64,000 nucleotides of DNA. Source: 66-474 sp035281745 (GTDB lineage: Bacteria > Pseudomonadota > Gammaproteobacteria > Xanthomonadales > Rhodanobacteraceae). A program made the position numbers and the translations under genes. Numbering within the stretch: the first letter of the stretch is position 1; each line of letters starts with the position of its first letter. Below, one piece after another: positions 25,366 to 34,270 of this stretch. A model generated the notes under the pieces. The model ran no database searches and had not been told where the DNA came from. It worked only from the letters and a program-made list of their open reading frames with translations. The stretch covers positions 62,001 through 126,000 of the forward strand of contig DATEDI010000004.1 in assembly GCA_035281745.1 (NCBI GenBank), in the 5' to 3' direction.

Positions 25366-26499
25366 TCAACGCAGCAGTCGTTCGGCGATCGCGACGTGGA
25401 TCGCCGGCAGGCGTTCGAGGTCATCCAGCGCGACGCACTCGTCGATCTTGTGGATGGTCGCGTTGACCGGACCGATCTCGACCACTTCGGCGCCGAGTGG
25501 CGCGATGAAGCGACCATCAGAGGTGCCGCCGCCGGTGCTGGGTTCGGGCTCGATGCCGCAGATGTCGCGGCAGGCGTCGATCACCGCTTTGCGCAGCCTG
25601 CCGCCCTCCGGCGAGTGGAACGACTCGCCGGAGAGATTCCATTCGATCGTGCAGTCGATGCCGTGCCTCTTCAGGATCGCTTCGGTGCGTTCGCGCAGCG
25701 AATCCGCACTGCTGGCGGTGCCGAAACGGAAATTTACATCGATGACGACACTGCCCGGAATCACGTTCAGCGCGCCGGTGCCGCCATGGATGTTCGATAT
25801 CTGGAACGTGGTCGGCGGAAAATCCACGTTGCCGTCATCCCAATGCGTGGCGACAAGTTCGGCCAGCGCGGGCGCAACCGCATGGATGGGATTCCGCGCC
25901 TTTTCCGGATAGGCGACGTGGCCCTGCACGCCGTGCACGCTGAGCTTCGATGACAACGAACCGCGACGCCCCACGCGAATCAGGTCACCCAGCCTCTCCT
26001 GCGACGACGGCTCGCCCACCACGCACCAGTCGATGCGCTGGCCGGATTCGCGAAACAGCTTCGCCACCCTGCGCACGCCATCGAGATTGATCGGGCCTTC
26101 CTCGTCGCTGGTCAGCAGCAGCGCGATGGTTCCCGGGTGATCCGGATGCGCAACGACGAACTGCTGCAGCGCCACCACCATCGCGGCGACGCCGGATTTC
26201 ATGTCCGCCGCGCCACGACCATACAACTTGCCCGCGCGCACCGTGGGTTGGAACGGCGGCGAAGTCCATTCCGCCTCGGGCCCGCTCGGTACCACGTCCA
26301 CGTGACCCAGGAACGCCAGTACGGGACCACTTTCGCCGTGCGTCGCCCACAGGTTGGCGACTTCGCGGAAGCTCAAATCCTCGCAGCGAAAGCCACACGC
26401 ATTCAGACGATCTGTGACGACATCCATGCAACCCGCGTCGTCCGGTGTCAGCGAGCGACGGCGGATCAATTCGCAGGTGAGATCGAAAACTTCGGACAC
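25366..26499 (-). CDS. dapE: Succinyl-diaminopimelate desuccinylase
   Basis: Zn-dependent hydrolase that makes LL-diaminopimelate for lysine and peptidoglycan synthesis. The 377-residue product has the M20 peptidase signatures LAFLGHVDVVPSGPEAEW (first metal His, Asp), LYGRGAADMKSGVAAM, LLLTSDEEGPINLDG (catalytic Glu pair) and the late TGGGTSDGRFIAPLG with CVGE-type VVGEPSSQER. A GTG start at 26499 (SEVFDLTCELIRRRSLTPDD) gives the family's normal length; a longer frame upstream has no family similarity. In many xanthomonads dapE follows the dapD/arsC-like genes directly; here about 6.5 kb separates them. Confidence 0.93.
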   Translation of the reverse strand: MSEVFDLTCELIRRRSLTPDDAGCMDVVTDRLNACGFRCEDLSFREVANLWATHGESGPVLAFLGHVDVVPSGPEAEWTSPPFQPTVRAGKLYGRGAADMKSGVAAMVVALQQFVVAHPDHPGTIALLLTSDEEGPINLDGVRRVAKLFRESGQRIDWCVVGEPSSQERLGDLIRVGRRGSLSSKLSVHGVQGHVAYPEKARNPIHAVAPALAELVATHWDDGNVDFPPTTFQISNIHGGTGALNVIPGSVVIDVNFRFGTASSADSLRERTEAILKRHGIDCTIEWNLSGESFHSPEGGRLRKAVIDACRDICGIEPEPSTGGGTSDGRFIAPLGAEVVEIGPVNATIHKIDECVALDDLERLPAIHVAIAERLLR

Positions 26500-26635
26500 G
26501 GCGTGCGACTCGCGCAACGAATGGCTCCACGCAGCATAGCAATCCGCGTTTCGAACGGAAATGGCGACCGATGCCAGGGCACCGTCGCCCGGCACCACAA
26601 CCACGCCCGTCCGCGGGAGACAGCACAGGGCAGAA

Positions 26636-28711
26636 TTACTTTGCCTTCGGATAACCGTGCAACTGCGGCCCGATCGCGTTCGAGTAGCGGTACTGCTGCC
26701 TGCGATCGGCGTCGATGGTCCAGAACATGGCCCCGAGCAACGCGGGATAACCCCGTTGCTCGCGCAGCCTGTAGCTGGCCCCTTGCGGTCTCTTGCCCGT
26801 GATGAGGTACTGCATGGTCCGACTGACCAGCTCGGGTGTGTCGTATCCGGCCAGAAAGCCCACCGCGACCTTGTTCGCCGGAAGCTGCGGAAAGAACGCA
26901 CCTGGATCGCCGGCCACATCGAATCCATGCAGCAACAGTTCGGTCATGGCCACGTCGTAATCCACCGTGTGGGTTTGATGGATGTTGCCGTCCAGTCCCT
27001 CGAGCGGCGGCGTGTTGTATTCCTGCACGTCGACGAATGACAAGATGTCGCGCAGTCCGTATACGAGCGGAAGGTACGATCCGAATTGCCCGCCGTAACT
27101 CACGAGCCCCGCCGATATCTGCGTCCCCTCGGGCACCAGGCTGATCATGAAATCCGGCCCGAATTGCGTGTGCAGCTCGCGCAATCCCGCGATCAGGTTC
27201 ACGATCGATGGGGTCACGGGTTCCTTGAAATTGGTGTCTCCCGGAACCAGCTCCAGCGACGGGCTTTCAAAATCGATGTCCACGCCATCGAACCCGTATT
27301 CCTTGACGATACCGGCTACCGAGGAAACGAAATTTGGAATGTCCTTGACATTGTCCAGCTTGAAGTACTTGCCGCCGCCGCCCAACGAAATCATCACCTT
27401 CTTGCCCCGGCTCCTGAGCCAGGCAATGCCCTGCTTCAGTTCGGCCGGGGTGATGCCTTGCGGCGGGGTGAAACGCAGCGTGCCTTCGGGCGCGCCTTCG
27501 GCTGGCGGTGCGAACGCCACCAGGATCACATCCCATTGCGGCGGGACGTCGCGTATCGGAAACGGCTTGCCACTCTTGGAACTCGACCCCGTCCAGTAGC
27601 CGATCAGCCAATGCGCGTTCGGGGTTCCGGCGTGCGCGACGGGGGTGACAGCGGCTTTCTGCTCGCCGCCGGCCCGCGCTGTTTGACGTCGGCAGGGTTT
27701 CGCCGGTTCCTTGAGCGCGTGCGGGTCCGGAAAACTGTAAGGACCTGCTTTTGCGTCATCGCCAAGGTACCAGTGCAGCAACGCCACGTTCTGCAAGTGG
27801 TAGTCCGCACCTTGTGTGCGGGCAATGTAGGGGGTTGATGACGGGAAATTGTTCTTGGGATTGGTATCGGTCGGTTCCAGCAAAAAGTAATCAGTCCCGA
27901 CCCCCGCCCCGCAGCGACCGTCCCCAACGGGACGCTTCCACGGCATGAAGAAATTGCCCGGGGCACCCTTCTTGTAGAAATAGTTGCCCGGATCGTGCAA
28001 AGGGTCGTACAAGAATTCCGCCAGTTGCTGCGTCAGCGGCTGGATGTCCTGCTCACTGACGATCGCGGGCGCGTCGTGCAGGTACGAGCCGAGCACGAAC
28101 GAATTCCCGGTCACCGGATCGACGCCATGCGTCCCCCAGGTACAGCACACCGTCGCGTCGCCCAGCGCATAGAAGGTCGTGTTGTGCGCCACGGCGATGA
28201 CCAGCTTGCCACTGACCTTCGGGAGTTTCTGGAACAGCTGGCTTTCGACGTATTCCGAATCGACGACGGCGAAAGTGCGTCCGCCCTGCCCTGCATGCAG
28301 CAGGTAGCCGCGGCCGGCGGGCACGTCGATCGTGATCGCTTCGACATGCGGTGTCGCCAGCAGCGTATGTCCCTTCCCGCCCGCAAATGTCGCACCGAGC
28401 AAGGCATCGCCGTACTGTGTTTTTTTGCCCGTACCGAAGTCGTACTTTGAAAATACAGGCGACTTCAGCAGACGCGACACGTCACCGGCGGCATCCAGCG
28501 TGGCCGGCTTGCCGGCAAACGTCAGTCGAATCGGCACCAGCACCGTCGGAATCGTCGTGGTTCCTTCCTTCGCCGGATCCCGTCCCGCAAACGTGAACGT
28601 CTTCCCGCCGACCGTCCGCGCGAACGTCGGCACGGTGCCTTGCGCGCGCGCCGGCACGCAACAGCAGGACAGGCCGAGAAAGACAAACAGGCACCCGATT
28701 TTCAATTGCAT
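26636..28711 (-). CDS. GH18 glycosidase (chitinase-like) with novel N-terminal region
   Basis: A 691-residue exported protein (signal peptide ending near VPARAQ). From about residue 365 it is a GH18 barrel: HWLIGYWTGSSSKSGKPFPI, GKKVMISLGGGGKYF, then YGFDGVDIDFESPSLE with the DxxDxDxE catalytic motif (Glu about 482), and a late GAMFWTIDADRR strand. Activity on chitin or another beta-1,4-GlcNAc polymer is likely. Residues about 25-340 match no domain I know; they include a CCTWGTHG cysteine pair. The start ATG has GGTGG upstream; a TTG one codon earlier is possible. The receptor gene lies just upstream on the same strand. Confidence 0.85.
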   Translation of the reverse strand: MQLKIGCLFVFLGLSCCCVPARAQGTVPTFARTVGGKTFTFAGRDPAKEGTTTIPTVLVPIRLTFAGKPATLDAAGDVSRLLKSPVFSKYDFGTGKKTQYGDALLGATFAGGKGHTLLATPHVEAITIDVPAGRGYLLHAGQGGRTFAVVDSEYVESQLFQKLPKVSGKLVIAVAHNTTFYALGDATVCCTWGTHGVDPVTGNSFVLGSYLHDAPAIVSEQDIQPLTQQLAEFLYDPLHDPGNYFYKKGAPGNFFMPWKRPVGDGRCGAGVGTDYFLLEPTDTNPKNNFPSSTPYIARTQGADYHLQNVALLHWYLGDDAKAGPYSFPDPHALKEPAKPCRRQTARAGGEQKAAVTPVAHAGTPNAHWLIGYWTGSSSKSGKPFPIRDVPPQWDVILVAFAPPAEGAPEGTLRFTPPQGITPAELKQGIAWLRSRGKKVMISLGGGGKYFKLDNVKDIPNFVSSVAGIVKEYGFDGVDIDFESPSLELVPGDTNFKEPVTPSIVNLIAGLRELHTQFGPDFMISLVPEGTQISAGLVSYGGQFGSYLPLVYGLRDILSFVDVQEYNTPPLEGLDGNIHQTHTVDYDVAMTELLLHGFDVAGDPGAFFPQLPANKVAVGFLAGYDTPELVSRTMQYLITGKRPQGASYRLREQRGYPALLGAMFWTIDADRRQQYRYSNAIGPQLHGYPKAK

Positions 28712-28714
28712 CAA

Positions 28715-28876
28715 TCACCACCCTTGTTGGCGCGCAAAGATCCATTCGTCCAGCGGCAAATATTGAGCACGGTTGCTCGCGGCGGTGCGGCGCACGTCCC
28801 GCGACACCGCGATCATGGTTGCACGGCGTTCGGTCCGGAATACGGATTTGTCGCCGGCAAGCAGCCATTCCACCAC
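28715..28876 (-). CDS. Possible small protein between receptor and GH18 genes
   Basis: A 53-codon frame starts at GTG 28876 just after the receptor stop and ends four bases before the GH18 ATG. Its third codon positions are GC-rich like those of real genes nearby, and the product (WLLAGDKSVFRTERRATMIA ... LDEWIFARQQGW) looks protein-like rather than random. It could be a true small gene or the C-terminal remnant of a lost one. No family was recognised and there is no good ribosome binding site. Confidence 0.25.
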   Translation of the reverse strand: MVEWLLAGDKSVFRTERRATMIAVSRDVRRTAASNRAQYLPLDEWIFARQQGW

Positions 28877-28887
28877 GCGATCCGCGC

Positions 28888-31719
28888 TTACAACTTGAAG
28901 TGAAGTGACGCCAGGTAAAGGGTGCCGTTGTAATAGCGATTTGCCGGCATCGCCTTGACGAGGTCGTACTGGAAATACCGGGTATTGGTCAGATTGAGTC
29001 CGCTCAAGGTCGCCGACCAATGCTTGTTGAACGTCCAGCTGACGGTGGCGTCGAGCTCGTTGTAGTCATCGACGAAGGTCGAAGGGGCGCTGACTTGATA
29101 ACCCGCCGTGAAGTATTTGCTCCGCCACTGGTAGGTGATGCGGGCGCTGAAATGGCCTTTTTCGTAATACGGACTGAAGTTCACGGAGTACTTTGAGTTG
29201 TACGGCAGCGGCCCGCCACCCTGGGATGTTCCGTTGGAATACGTGAAATTGGTGATCAGCCCCAGCCCCGACTCGCCGAAATATTGCTGGTACGACACAT
29301 TGAAACCGCGCACCTTGCCCGAGCCCAGATTCTGCGGCCGGCTGACCGAGAACTGGCAAGTGTTGGTCGCGGCATCGCAGAAGCCCAGGTCGACAAGCTG
29401 CTGGAAGTGTTCGGGCGCCGTTTCGGCCTCGTCCGTGAAATGGGTTTCGAGCGACGGTGCGCGCAGGATGTAGTTGTTGATCCTGATGAGGAATGCTTCG
29501 AACCCCACCGCCGCCTGCGGTTTGAAATTCCATTCCGCCGCAACCGAGTAGTTGGTTGCCTTGTACGGCAAGAGTTCCGGGTTGCCGCCGGACCCCACCG
29601 GTGGAACGTTGGCGGCATTCAGGCTCAGCGACGGAATCTCGTTGGAAATGGTCTGCCGCGCGATCACCTTGGCAGCGGCCGCACGCAACGTCACCGTATC
29701 CGTGGGCGTGTATGCGATGTTGAACGAGGGCAACAGGAAGTGGTAGGAATTCTTGGTGGTTTTCCACCAACTGGCTGGTATGGGAAACACCGCTGGACCC
29801 GTCGGCTGGTACGCGCTGGACGTGGTATCGGTCTTCACGTAACGCAACCCGATGTTCCCGCTCAGCGTGTCCGTCACGAAGTTCTGCTGGAGGTACGCCG
29901 CGCCGGTTTTTTCCTCGGCCACGTATTTTCCGTTGACCAGGCTGGAGGCTAGTTCCTTGTAGTGCAGGCTTTTCTGGAAAGCAATCTGCTTGTCGACGTC
30001 CGGAAAAATCCGATGTTGCATGTCCTGCGAAAGTCCCGAGAAGTCACCGAGAATGTCGGTAAACCCGTCAGTGCCAATGTCCGCCTCGCTCACCTGCGTG
30101 CGCGGATCGTCGGCAACGAATCCCGTCGGCGTGACGCGTACGTAATTTTCGTTGTAACGAACGCCGTAATCGAGACGGTTCAAGACGCTGTCGAAGTCAT
30201 TGTGGAAGTCGACCTGGGCATTGCTCATCCGGTTGTACTGGTTCGCGTTTCCGATCGTGAAGTTCGCGCTGCCGTTCTGTCCGCCCAGCAACCAGTTTTT
30301 CGGATCACGCACCGCGGCCGGATCGTCGTAGACGGCGCCATTGTCGATGTTCATCGAGTAGCCGCCGGCGTACGCGGCTTCGTCCGCATACGTCGTGGTG
30401 TGGGGATTGCTTGCCGCGGAGGTCCCGATGCTGGCGTCGACGCCCCAACGGTCGCCGCTGTATTTGCCGGTGAGATAAATGCCCCTGATGTTCATGGAGC
30501 TGACTCTGGGGTCGCTGTCCAGCATCGTCACCGCATGGCCCTGGGCGGCGGCCGGATTGGAGCAGGTCGAGAACACGTCGCTGCAGACGTGCAGATCGTT
30601 GACGACGCCGTCCACCGGCGGACTGATCGAATCCACGTTCTGCGGTGCGATCTGCGCGAATGCGTACATCGACTGGTTGACGTTGTTGTACTTCTCGTGC
30701 AGGTACAAACCATTCAGTCCGAACTCCAGCCGATCCGTCGGCTTGAACTGGATGGCGAAGTTCCCGGCCGTGCGCTGGCGGTGCTGCATGAACCACGCGG
30801 CGTTGACTTCACTCGGGGATTTCGCGCTGCTCCCCGCCGCGCCCGGCGCGTTGACGTAGTTGCTGGCCGGGAAGTAGCTGAAGATCTCCACGCCCTGGCG
30901 GTCGATCTGTTGTTCGTAGTGTGAAACGGAGAACAGGAATCCGAAGTCGTTCGCAGAATTCTTCCAGCTGTAGAGCGCCGATCCCTGCGGCTGGGCCTTG
31001 CCGTAGGTCTGGTTGTACGTGGCGCCCAGCGATGCGGCGAAGGTGTTGGGCTTGAGGTCGAGCGGCTGACGGGTATTGACCATGATCGTGCCGCCGACGC
31101 TGCCCTCCGGCAGTTTGGCCTGTGCGGTCTTGTAGACCACGACATTCCCGACCAGATCCGGAGGCAAGATCGTGAAATCGAATCCGCGCGATTGGCCGGA
31201 ACCAAGCCAGGCCATCTGCGCAACCTGGTGCCCGTTGAGGAACGTCAGGTTGAGGCTCGGATCGGTGCCATCAATGCTGACGCCGCTGCCCTGCCCGAAT
31301 ATCCGGTCGATCGTGACCCCGGGAATCTGGGTCATGGCTTCGGCGACATCGGTGTTGGGAAATTTGCCGAGATCCTCGGAAGTGACCGCGTCCACGATCG
31401 AGTTCGCCGCACGCTTGATCTGCAGTGCCTGCTCCAGGCTCGCGCGAATGCCCACGACCTGCACCGTCTGCAGCTCCTGCACGGTCGGCTTGTTTTTACG
31501 GTTTCCCGGCGGTGGACTGCCTGGCTGGTCGTCATTCGCTGCAGTCGAAGCAGACTGCTGCGGTGTGCTTTCCTGCGGCGAACCCTGCGCCGCGGCTTCG
31601 GAACGCCGCCCGGACGATCCCGATGAACCCGGCCGGGCAACGCCTTGCGCGTGCACCGAGGTTGCAAACATCAACGCAGCAGCAATCTGCCCCGAAAGCG
31701 CGATCTTGCGGTGGGTCAC
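28888..31719 (-). CDS. TonB-dependent outer membrane receptor
   Basis: A 943-residue outer-membrane receptor. After the signal peptide (ending near SVHAQG) there is a low-complexity Gly/Ser/Gln/Pro linker of about 60 residues, then a TonB-box-like TVQELQTVQVVGIRASLEQA. The plug follows (AVTSEDLGKFPNTDVAEAMT, QIPGVTIDR, SVGGTIMVNTRQP) and then a 22-strand-type barrel ending in LYLASLHFKL. The IKRAANSIVDAV segment is typical of Xanthomonadales carbohydrate receptors. The start is GTG 31719 with AAAGGAGAGG upstream. The adjacent GH18 gene suggests uptake of chito-oligosaccharides, by inference. Confidence 0.9.
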   Translation of the reverse strand: MTHRKIALSGQIAAALMFATSVHAQGVARPGSSGSSGRRSEAAAQGSPQESTPQQSASTAANDDQPGSPPPGNRKNKPTVQELQTVQVVGIRASLEQALQIKRAANSIVDAVTSEDLGKFPNTDVAEAMTQIPGVTIDRIFGQGSGVSIDGTDPSLNLTFLNGHQVAQMAWLGSGQSRGFDFTILPPDLVGNVVVYKTAQAKLPEGSVGGTIMVNTRQPLDLKPNTFAASLGATYNQTYGKAQPQGSALYSWKNSANDFGFLFSVSHYEQQIDRQGVEIFSYFPASNYVNAPGAAGSSAKSPSEVNAAWFMQHRQRTAGNFAIQFKPTDRLEFGLNGLYLHEKYNNVNQSMYAFAQIAPQNVDSISPPVDGVVNDLHVCSDVFSTCSNPAAAQGHAVTMLDSDPRVSSMNIRGIYLTGKYSGDRWGVDASIGTSAASNPHTTTYADEAAYAGGYSMNIDNGAVYDDPAAVRDPKNWLLGGQNGSANFTIGNANQYNRMSNAQVDFHNDFDSVLNRLDYGVRYNENYVRVTPTGFVADDPRTQVSEADIGTDGFTDILGDFSGLSQDMQHRIFPDVDKQIAFQKSLHYKELASSLVNGKYVAEEKTGAAYLQQNFVTDTLSGNIGLRYVKTDTTSSAYQPTGPAVFPIPASWWKTTKNSYHFLLPSFNIAYTPTDTVTLRAAAAKVIARQTISNEIPSLSLNAANVPPVGSGGNPELLPYKATNYSVAAEWNFKPQAAVGFEAFLIRINNYILRAPSLETHFTDEAETAPEHFQQLVDLGFCDAATNTCQFSVSRPQNLGSGKVRGFNVSYQQYFGESGLGLITNFTYSNGTSQGGGPLPYNSKYSVNFSPYYEKGHFSARITYQWRSKYFTAGYQVSAPSTFVDDYNELDATVSWTFNKHWSATLSGLNLTNTRYFQYDLVKAMPANRYYNGTLYLASLHFKL

Positions 31720-32022
31720 GGCGGCCTCTCCTTTTGGCTGAACGGATGTGCTGCAACGCCCCGCGTGTCCAGCAAAAACAAACCTGCGGCAATGAAACGA
31801 AACGTTGAACTGCCGATCTGGCCGAATGGCGCGCGCAACACGCGCGCAAAACGGGGCGGCGGAAATGCAGTGACGCGGCTGCACCCGAGCCTAGGCGCAT
31901 GCAACAGGTCGCACCAATGAAAAAATTGGCGCTTTGCATAGCTTCGGGTTATGCGTACCTCACGTCCACATGGAATGCGGCCGCTGTGCGGACGTCATCG
32001 TTCGGAATGCCTACCCGGGCAC
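31720..32022 (-). promoter_or_regulatory. Upstream region of the receptor gene
   Basis: About 300 bases without a gene, between the VIT-family gene and the receptor (both minus strand). It holds a strong ribosome binding site for the receptor, a GCGCG-CAACA-CGCGC inverted repeat near 31831-31846 and a short CCAAT-N6-ATTGG palindrome at 31913-31928 that might be an operator. No confident -35/-10 pair was picked. Confidence 0.35.
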
Positions 32023-33081
32023 TTACGAAATGACGCCGCCGAGCAAATGTCCCACCGCGAACGTGATCGCCGCCGCCACCGCGGTGATCGCAAACTGACG
32101 CGCGATCGAGAACGCGAGCCCGCGCCCGGTGAACAACGAGGTACCGATCGCGATAAGGCACAAGCCCAGAAACGTCGCCCCCATGCTGGCGAACATCGCG
32201 ATACGGCCACCCAGGAAGAAGTATGGCGCCACCGGAAAGATCGCGCCGAACGCAAAGAAACAGAAGGACGACACGGCCGCGCTCCAGGCCGAGCCGCCGA
32301 GTTCGGACGGATCGATGCCCAAATCCTCGCGCACCACGGTGTCCAGCGCGGTGCGCGGTGTTTCTGCAAGGTGCTCGGCGAGATGTTTTGCCTTCGCGCG
32401 CTCCAGGCCCTTGTCGCGATAGATGCCCGCGATGCGGCGCACACCCTCTTCGGGTGCTACGGCCAGACGCTCGGCGCGTTCGGTGATCTGCGCCTGGTAG
32501 AACTCGCGGGAACTATTCACCGACAGCCACTCGCCCAATGCCATCGAGCATGACCCCGCTACCAGACCCGCCAGCCCCGCCAGCAGCACGGCGTGATTGC
32601 CGGTGGCGGCGCCGGCCATGCCCATCACGAGGCTGACGTTCGACACCAGCCCGTCGTTCGCGCCCAGCACCGAGGCGCGCAAAGTGTTGCCGCCGGCTGC
32701 GGGATGGCGGTGCACGCGAACCGCACGCGCATCGTCGGCCACGAAGTGATCGCGATGCCCGGCGCGATCGACCGGCGTTTCCAGATGATCGGCGTGTTCC
32801 AGCCGCACCACGGTCGGCATCACGAATCCGGTCCCGAACCACTTCGCGAGCGCGCCGAGTATCCGGACGCGTGCGCGCGGGCGGGAGGGCGGCACCTTCG
32901 CCCCCAATGCGGCAATGCGCGACTCCCAGAACGCCGCATTGGCGCGCTCGCCCGCGGCGATGCGCCGGTACGCACGCGCGAGCCGCGCGTCGGACGCCAC
33001 GGCGGCGAGGCGCGCGTACAACGCCTCGTTGTCGCGTTCGACGCGCAGGTTCTTGAGGTAGCGGCGGGCGCGCGGATCCAT
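32023..33081 (-). CDS. VIT1/CCC1-family iron/manganese transporter with ferritin-like N-terminus
   Basis: A 352-residue protein. The first about 120 residues (ARRYLKNLRVERDNEALYAR, YRRIAAGERANAAFWESRIA) form a rubrerythrin/ferritin-like helical domain with Glu and His residues. The C-terminal part is a VIT transporter with five membrane segments: ASVLGANDGLVSNVSLVMGM, SCSMALGEWLSVNSSREFY (conserved metal-path Met and Glu), a cytoplasmic helical stretch rich in Glu, and the final AVAAAITFAVGHLLGG. Likely exports or sequesters Fe2+ or Mn2+. It begins 11 nt after the ArsC-like gene, so it is probably in the same operon. Confidence 0.85.
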   Translation of the reverse strand: MDPRARRYLKNLRVERDNEALYARLAAVASDARLARAYRRIAAGERANAAFWESRIAALGAKVPPSRPRARVRILGALAKWFGTGFVMPTVVRLEHADHLETPVDRAGHRDHFVADDARAVRVHRHPAAGGNTLRASVLGANDGLVSNVSLVMGMAGAATGNHAVLLAGLAGLVAGSCSMALGEWLSVNSSREFYQAQITERAERLAVAPEEGVRRIAGIYRDKGLERAKAKHLAEHLAETPRTALDTVVREDLGIDPSELGGSAWSAAVSSFCFFAFGAIFPVAPYFFLGGRIAMFASMGATFLGLCLIAIGTSLFTGRGLAFSIARQFAITAVAAAITFAVGHLLGGVIS

Positions 33082-33091
33082 CAAGCGGATG

Positions 33092-33448
33092 TCATTTGCC
33101 GAACATTTTCTTGAAGGCATTGTCACTGAAGCCGACGCTGACTTCACCGTTGTCGCGCGTCACCACGGGTCGCCGGATCAGCGCCGGATATTCCTTCAGC
33201 AGCAACGTCCATTCCGGATCGCTTGCCGGGTTCTTGCGCTGCGGCAGCAAATTGCGCCAGGTGGTCGAGGACTTGTTGACCAGCTTTTCCCAGCCGCCGA
33301 GCTGCTTCGCCCAGTCCTTCAGTGTCGTCGCGAGTACGGGATTCGCGCGGTAATCGACGAAGCGGTACTCGACGCCGAAACGATCCAGCCAGTTGCGCGC
33401 CTTGCGGCAGGTGTCGCAGGTGGGAAGGCCGTGGAGGATCGCGTTCAT
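33092..33448 (-). CDS. ArsC/Spx-family reductase-like protein
   Basis: A 118-residue thioredoxin-fold protein of the arsenate reductase/Spx/YffB family. LHGLPTCDTCRKARNWLDRF has Cys11 and Cys14 (CxxC), followed by the RRPVVTRDNGEVSVGFSDNA segment with the RP-V signature. The second motif Arg supports the ArsC fold, but YffB-type proteins linked to dapD/dapE are not proven arsenate reductases. The ATG overlaps the dapD stop (ATGA). A thiol-redox role is likely; the substrate is unknown. Confidence 0.85.
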   Translation of the reverse strand: MNAILHGLPTCDTCRKARNWLDRFGVEYRFVDYRANPVLATTLKDWAKQLGGWEKLVNKSSTTWRNLLPQRKNPASDPEWTLLLKEYPALIRRPVVTRDNGEVSVGFSDNAFKKMFGK

Positions 33449-34269
33449 TCGCCACCCCGCAGCAATTCGTTGATCGAAGTCTTGGCCCGCGTCTTCTCGT
33501 CCACCCGCTTGACGATGATCGCCGCGTACAGGCCGTGCGAACGGTCCGCGGCGGGCAAGCTGCCTGACACGACCACACTGCCCGCCGGCACGCGGCCGTA
33601 GGAAATCGTTTTCGTGGCACGATCGTAGATGCGCGTCGACTGCCCCAGATACACGCCCATGCCGAGCACGCTGCCGTGTTCGACCACCACGCCTTCCACG
33701 ACTTCCGAACGCGCCCCGATGAAGCAGTCGTCCTCGATGATGGTGGGCGCAGCCTGCAACGGTTCCAGCACACCGCCGATGCCGACACCGCCGGAAAGAT
33801 GCACGCGCGCGCCGATCTGCGCGCAGGAACCGACGGTGGCCCAGGTATCGACCATTGCGCCCGCACCGACGTGCGCGCCGATATTGACGTAGCTCGGCAT
33901 CAGCACCGCATCCTTTCCGACGAACGCGCCGCGGCGCACCAGCGCGCCGGGCACCACGCGCGCACCAGCACTGCGGAACGCCAGTTCATCTGCGCCGGCG
34001 AATCGCAGCGGCACCTTGTCGAACGCCGCCATCGGACCGCCGTCCATCACCTGCACGTCGTGCGCACGGAAATACAGGAGGATCGCGCGCTTGATCCATG
34101 CGTTGACCGTCCAGCCGCTCTGCCCGTCGGGCTCGGCCACGCGCAGGTCGCCGCTTTCCAGCGCGTCCAGCACTCGTTCCAGCGCCTCACGCAACACCCC
34201 CAACCGCGCAGGGTCCAGCGATGCGCGCTGTTCCCACGCGTCGTCGATCAATGCTTCCAGTTCATGCAT
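33445..34269 (-). CDS. dapD: Tetrahydrodipicolinate N-succinyltransferase
   Basis: Adds succinyl from succinyl-CoA to tetrahydrodipicolinate in the lysine/diaminopimelate pathway, upstream of DapE. The 274-residue protein has the N-terminal helical domain (MHELEALIDDAWEQRASLDP) and a left-handed beta-helix of hexapeptide repeats. The helix includes LMPSYVNIGAHVGAGAMVDT and GSCAQIGARVHLSGGVGIGG, with the conserved Asp of MVDTWATVGS. It starts at 34269, 1 nt after the glnD stop, and overlaps the ArsC-like gene. Confidence 0.95.
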   Translation of the reverse strand: MHELEALIDDAWEQRASLDPARLGVLREALERVLDALESGDLRVAEPDGQSGWTVNAWIKRAILLYFRAHDVQVMDGGPMAAFDKVPLRFAGADELAFRSAGARVVPGALVRRGAFVGKDAVLMPSYVNIGAHVGAGAMVDTWATVGSCAQIGARVHLSGGVGIGGVLEPLQAAPTIIEDDCFIGARSEVVEGVVVEHGSVLGMGVYLGQSTRIYDRATKTISYGRVPAGSVVVSGSLPAADRSHGLYAAIIVKRVDEKTRAKTSINELLRGGE

Positions 34270-34270
34270 G

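Noticed and set aside
26500..26928. N-terminal extension of DapE by about 143 residues
   Set aside because: It is antisense overlap with the 3' end of the GH18 gene and has no similarity to M20 peptidases.
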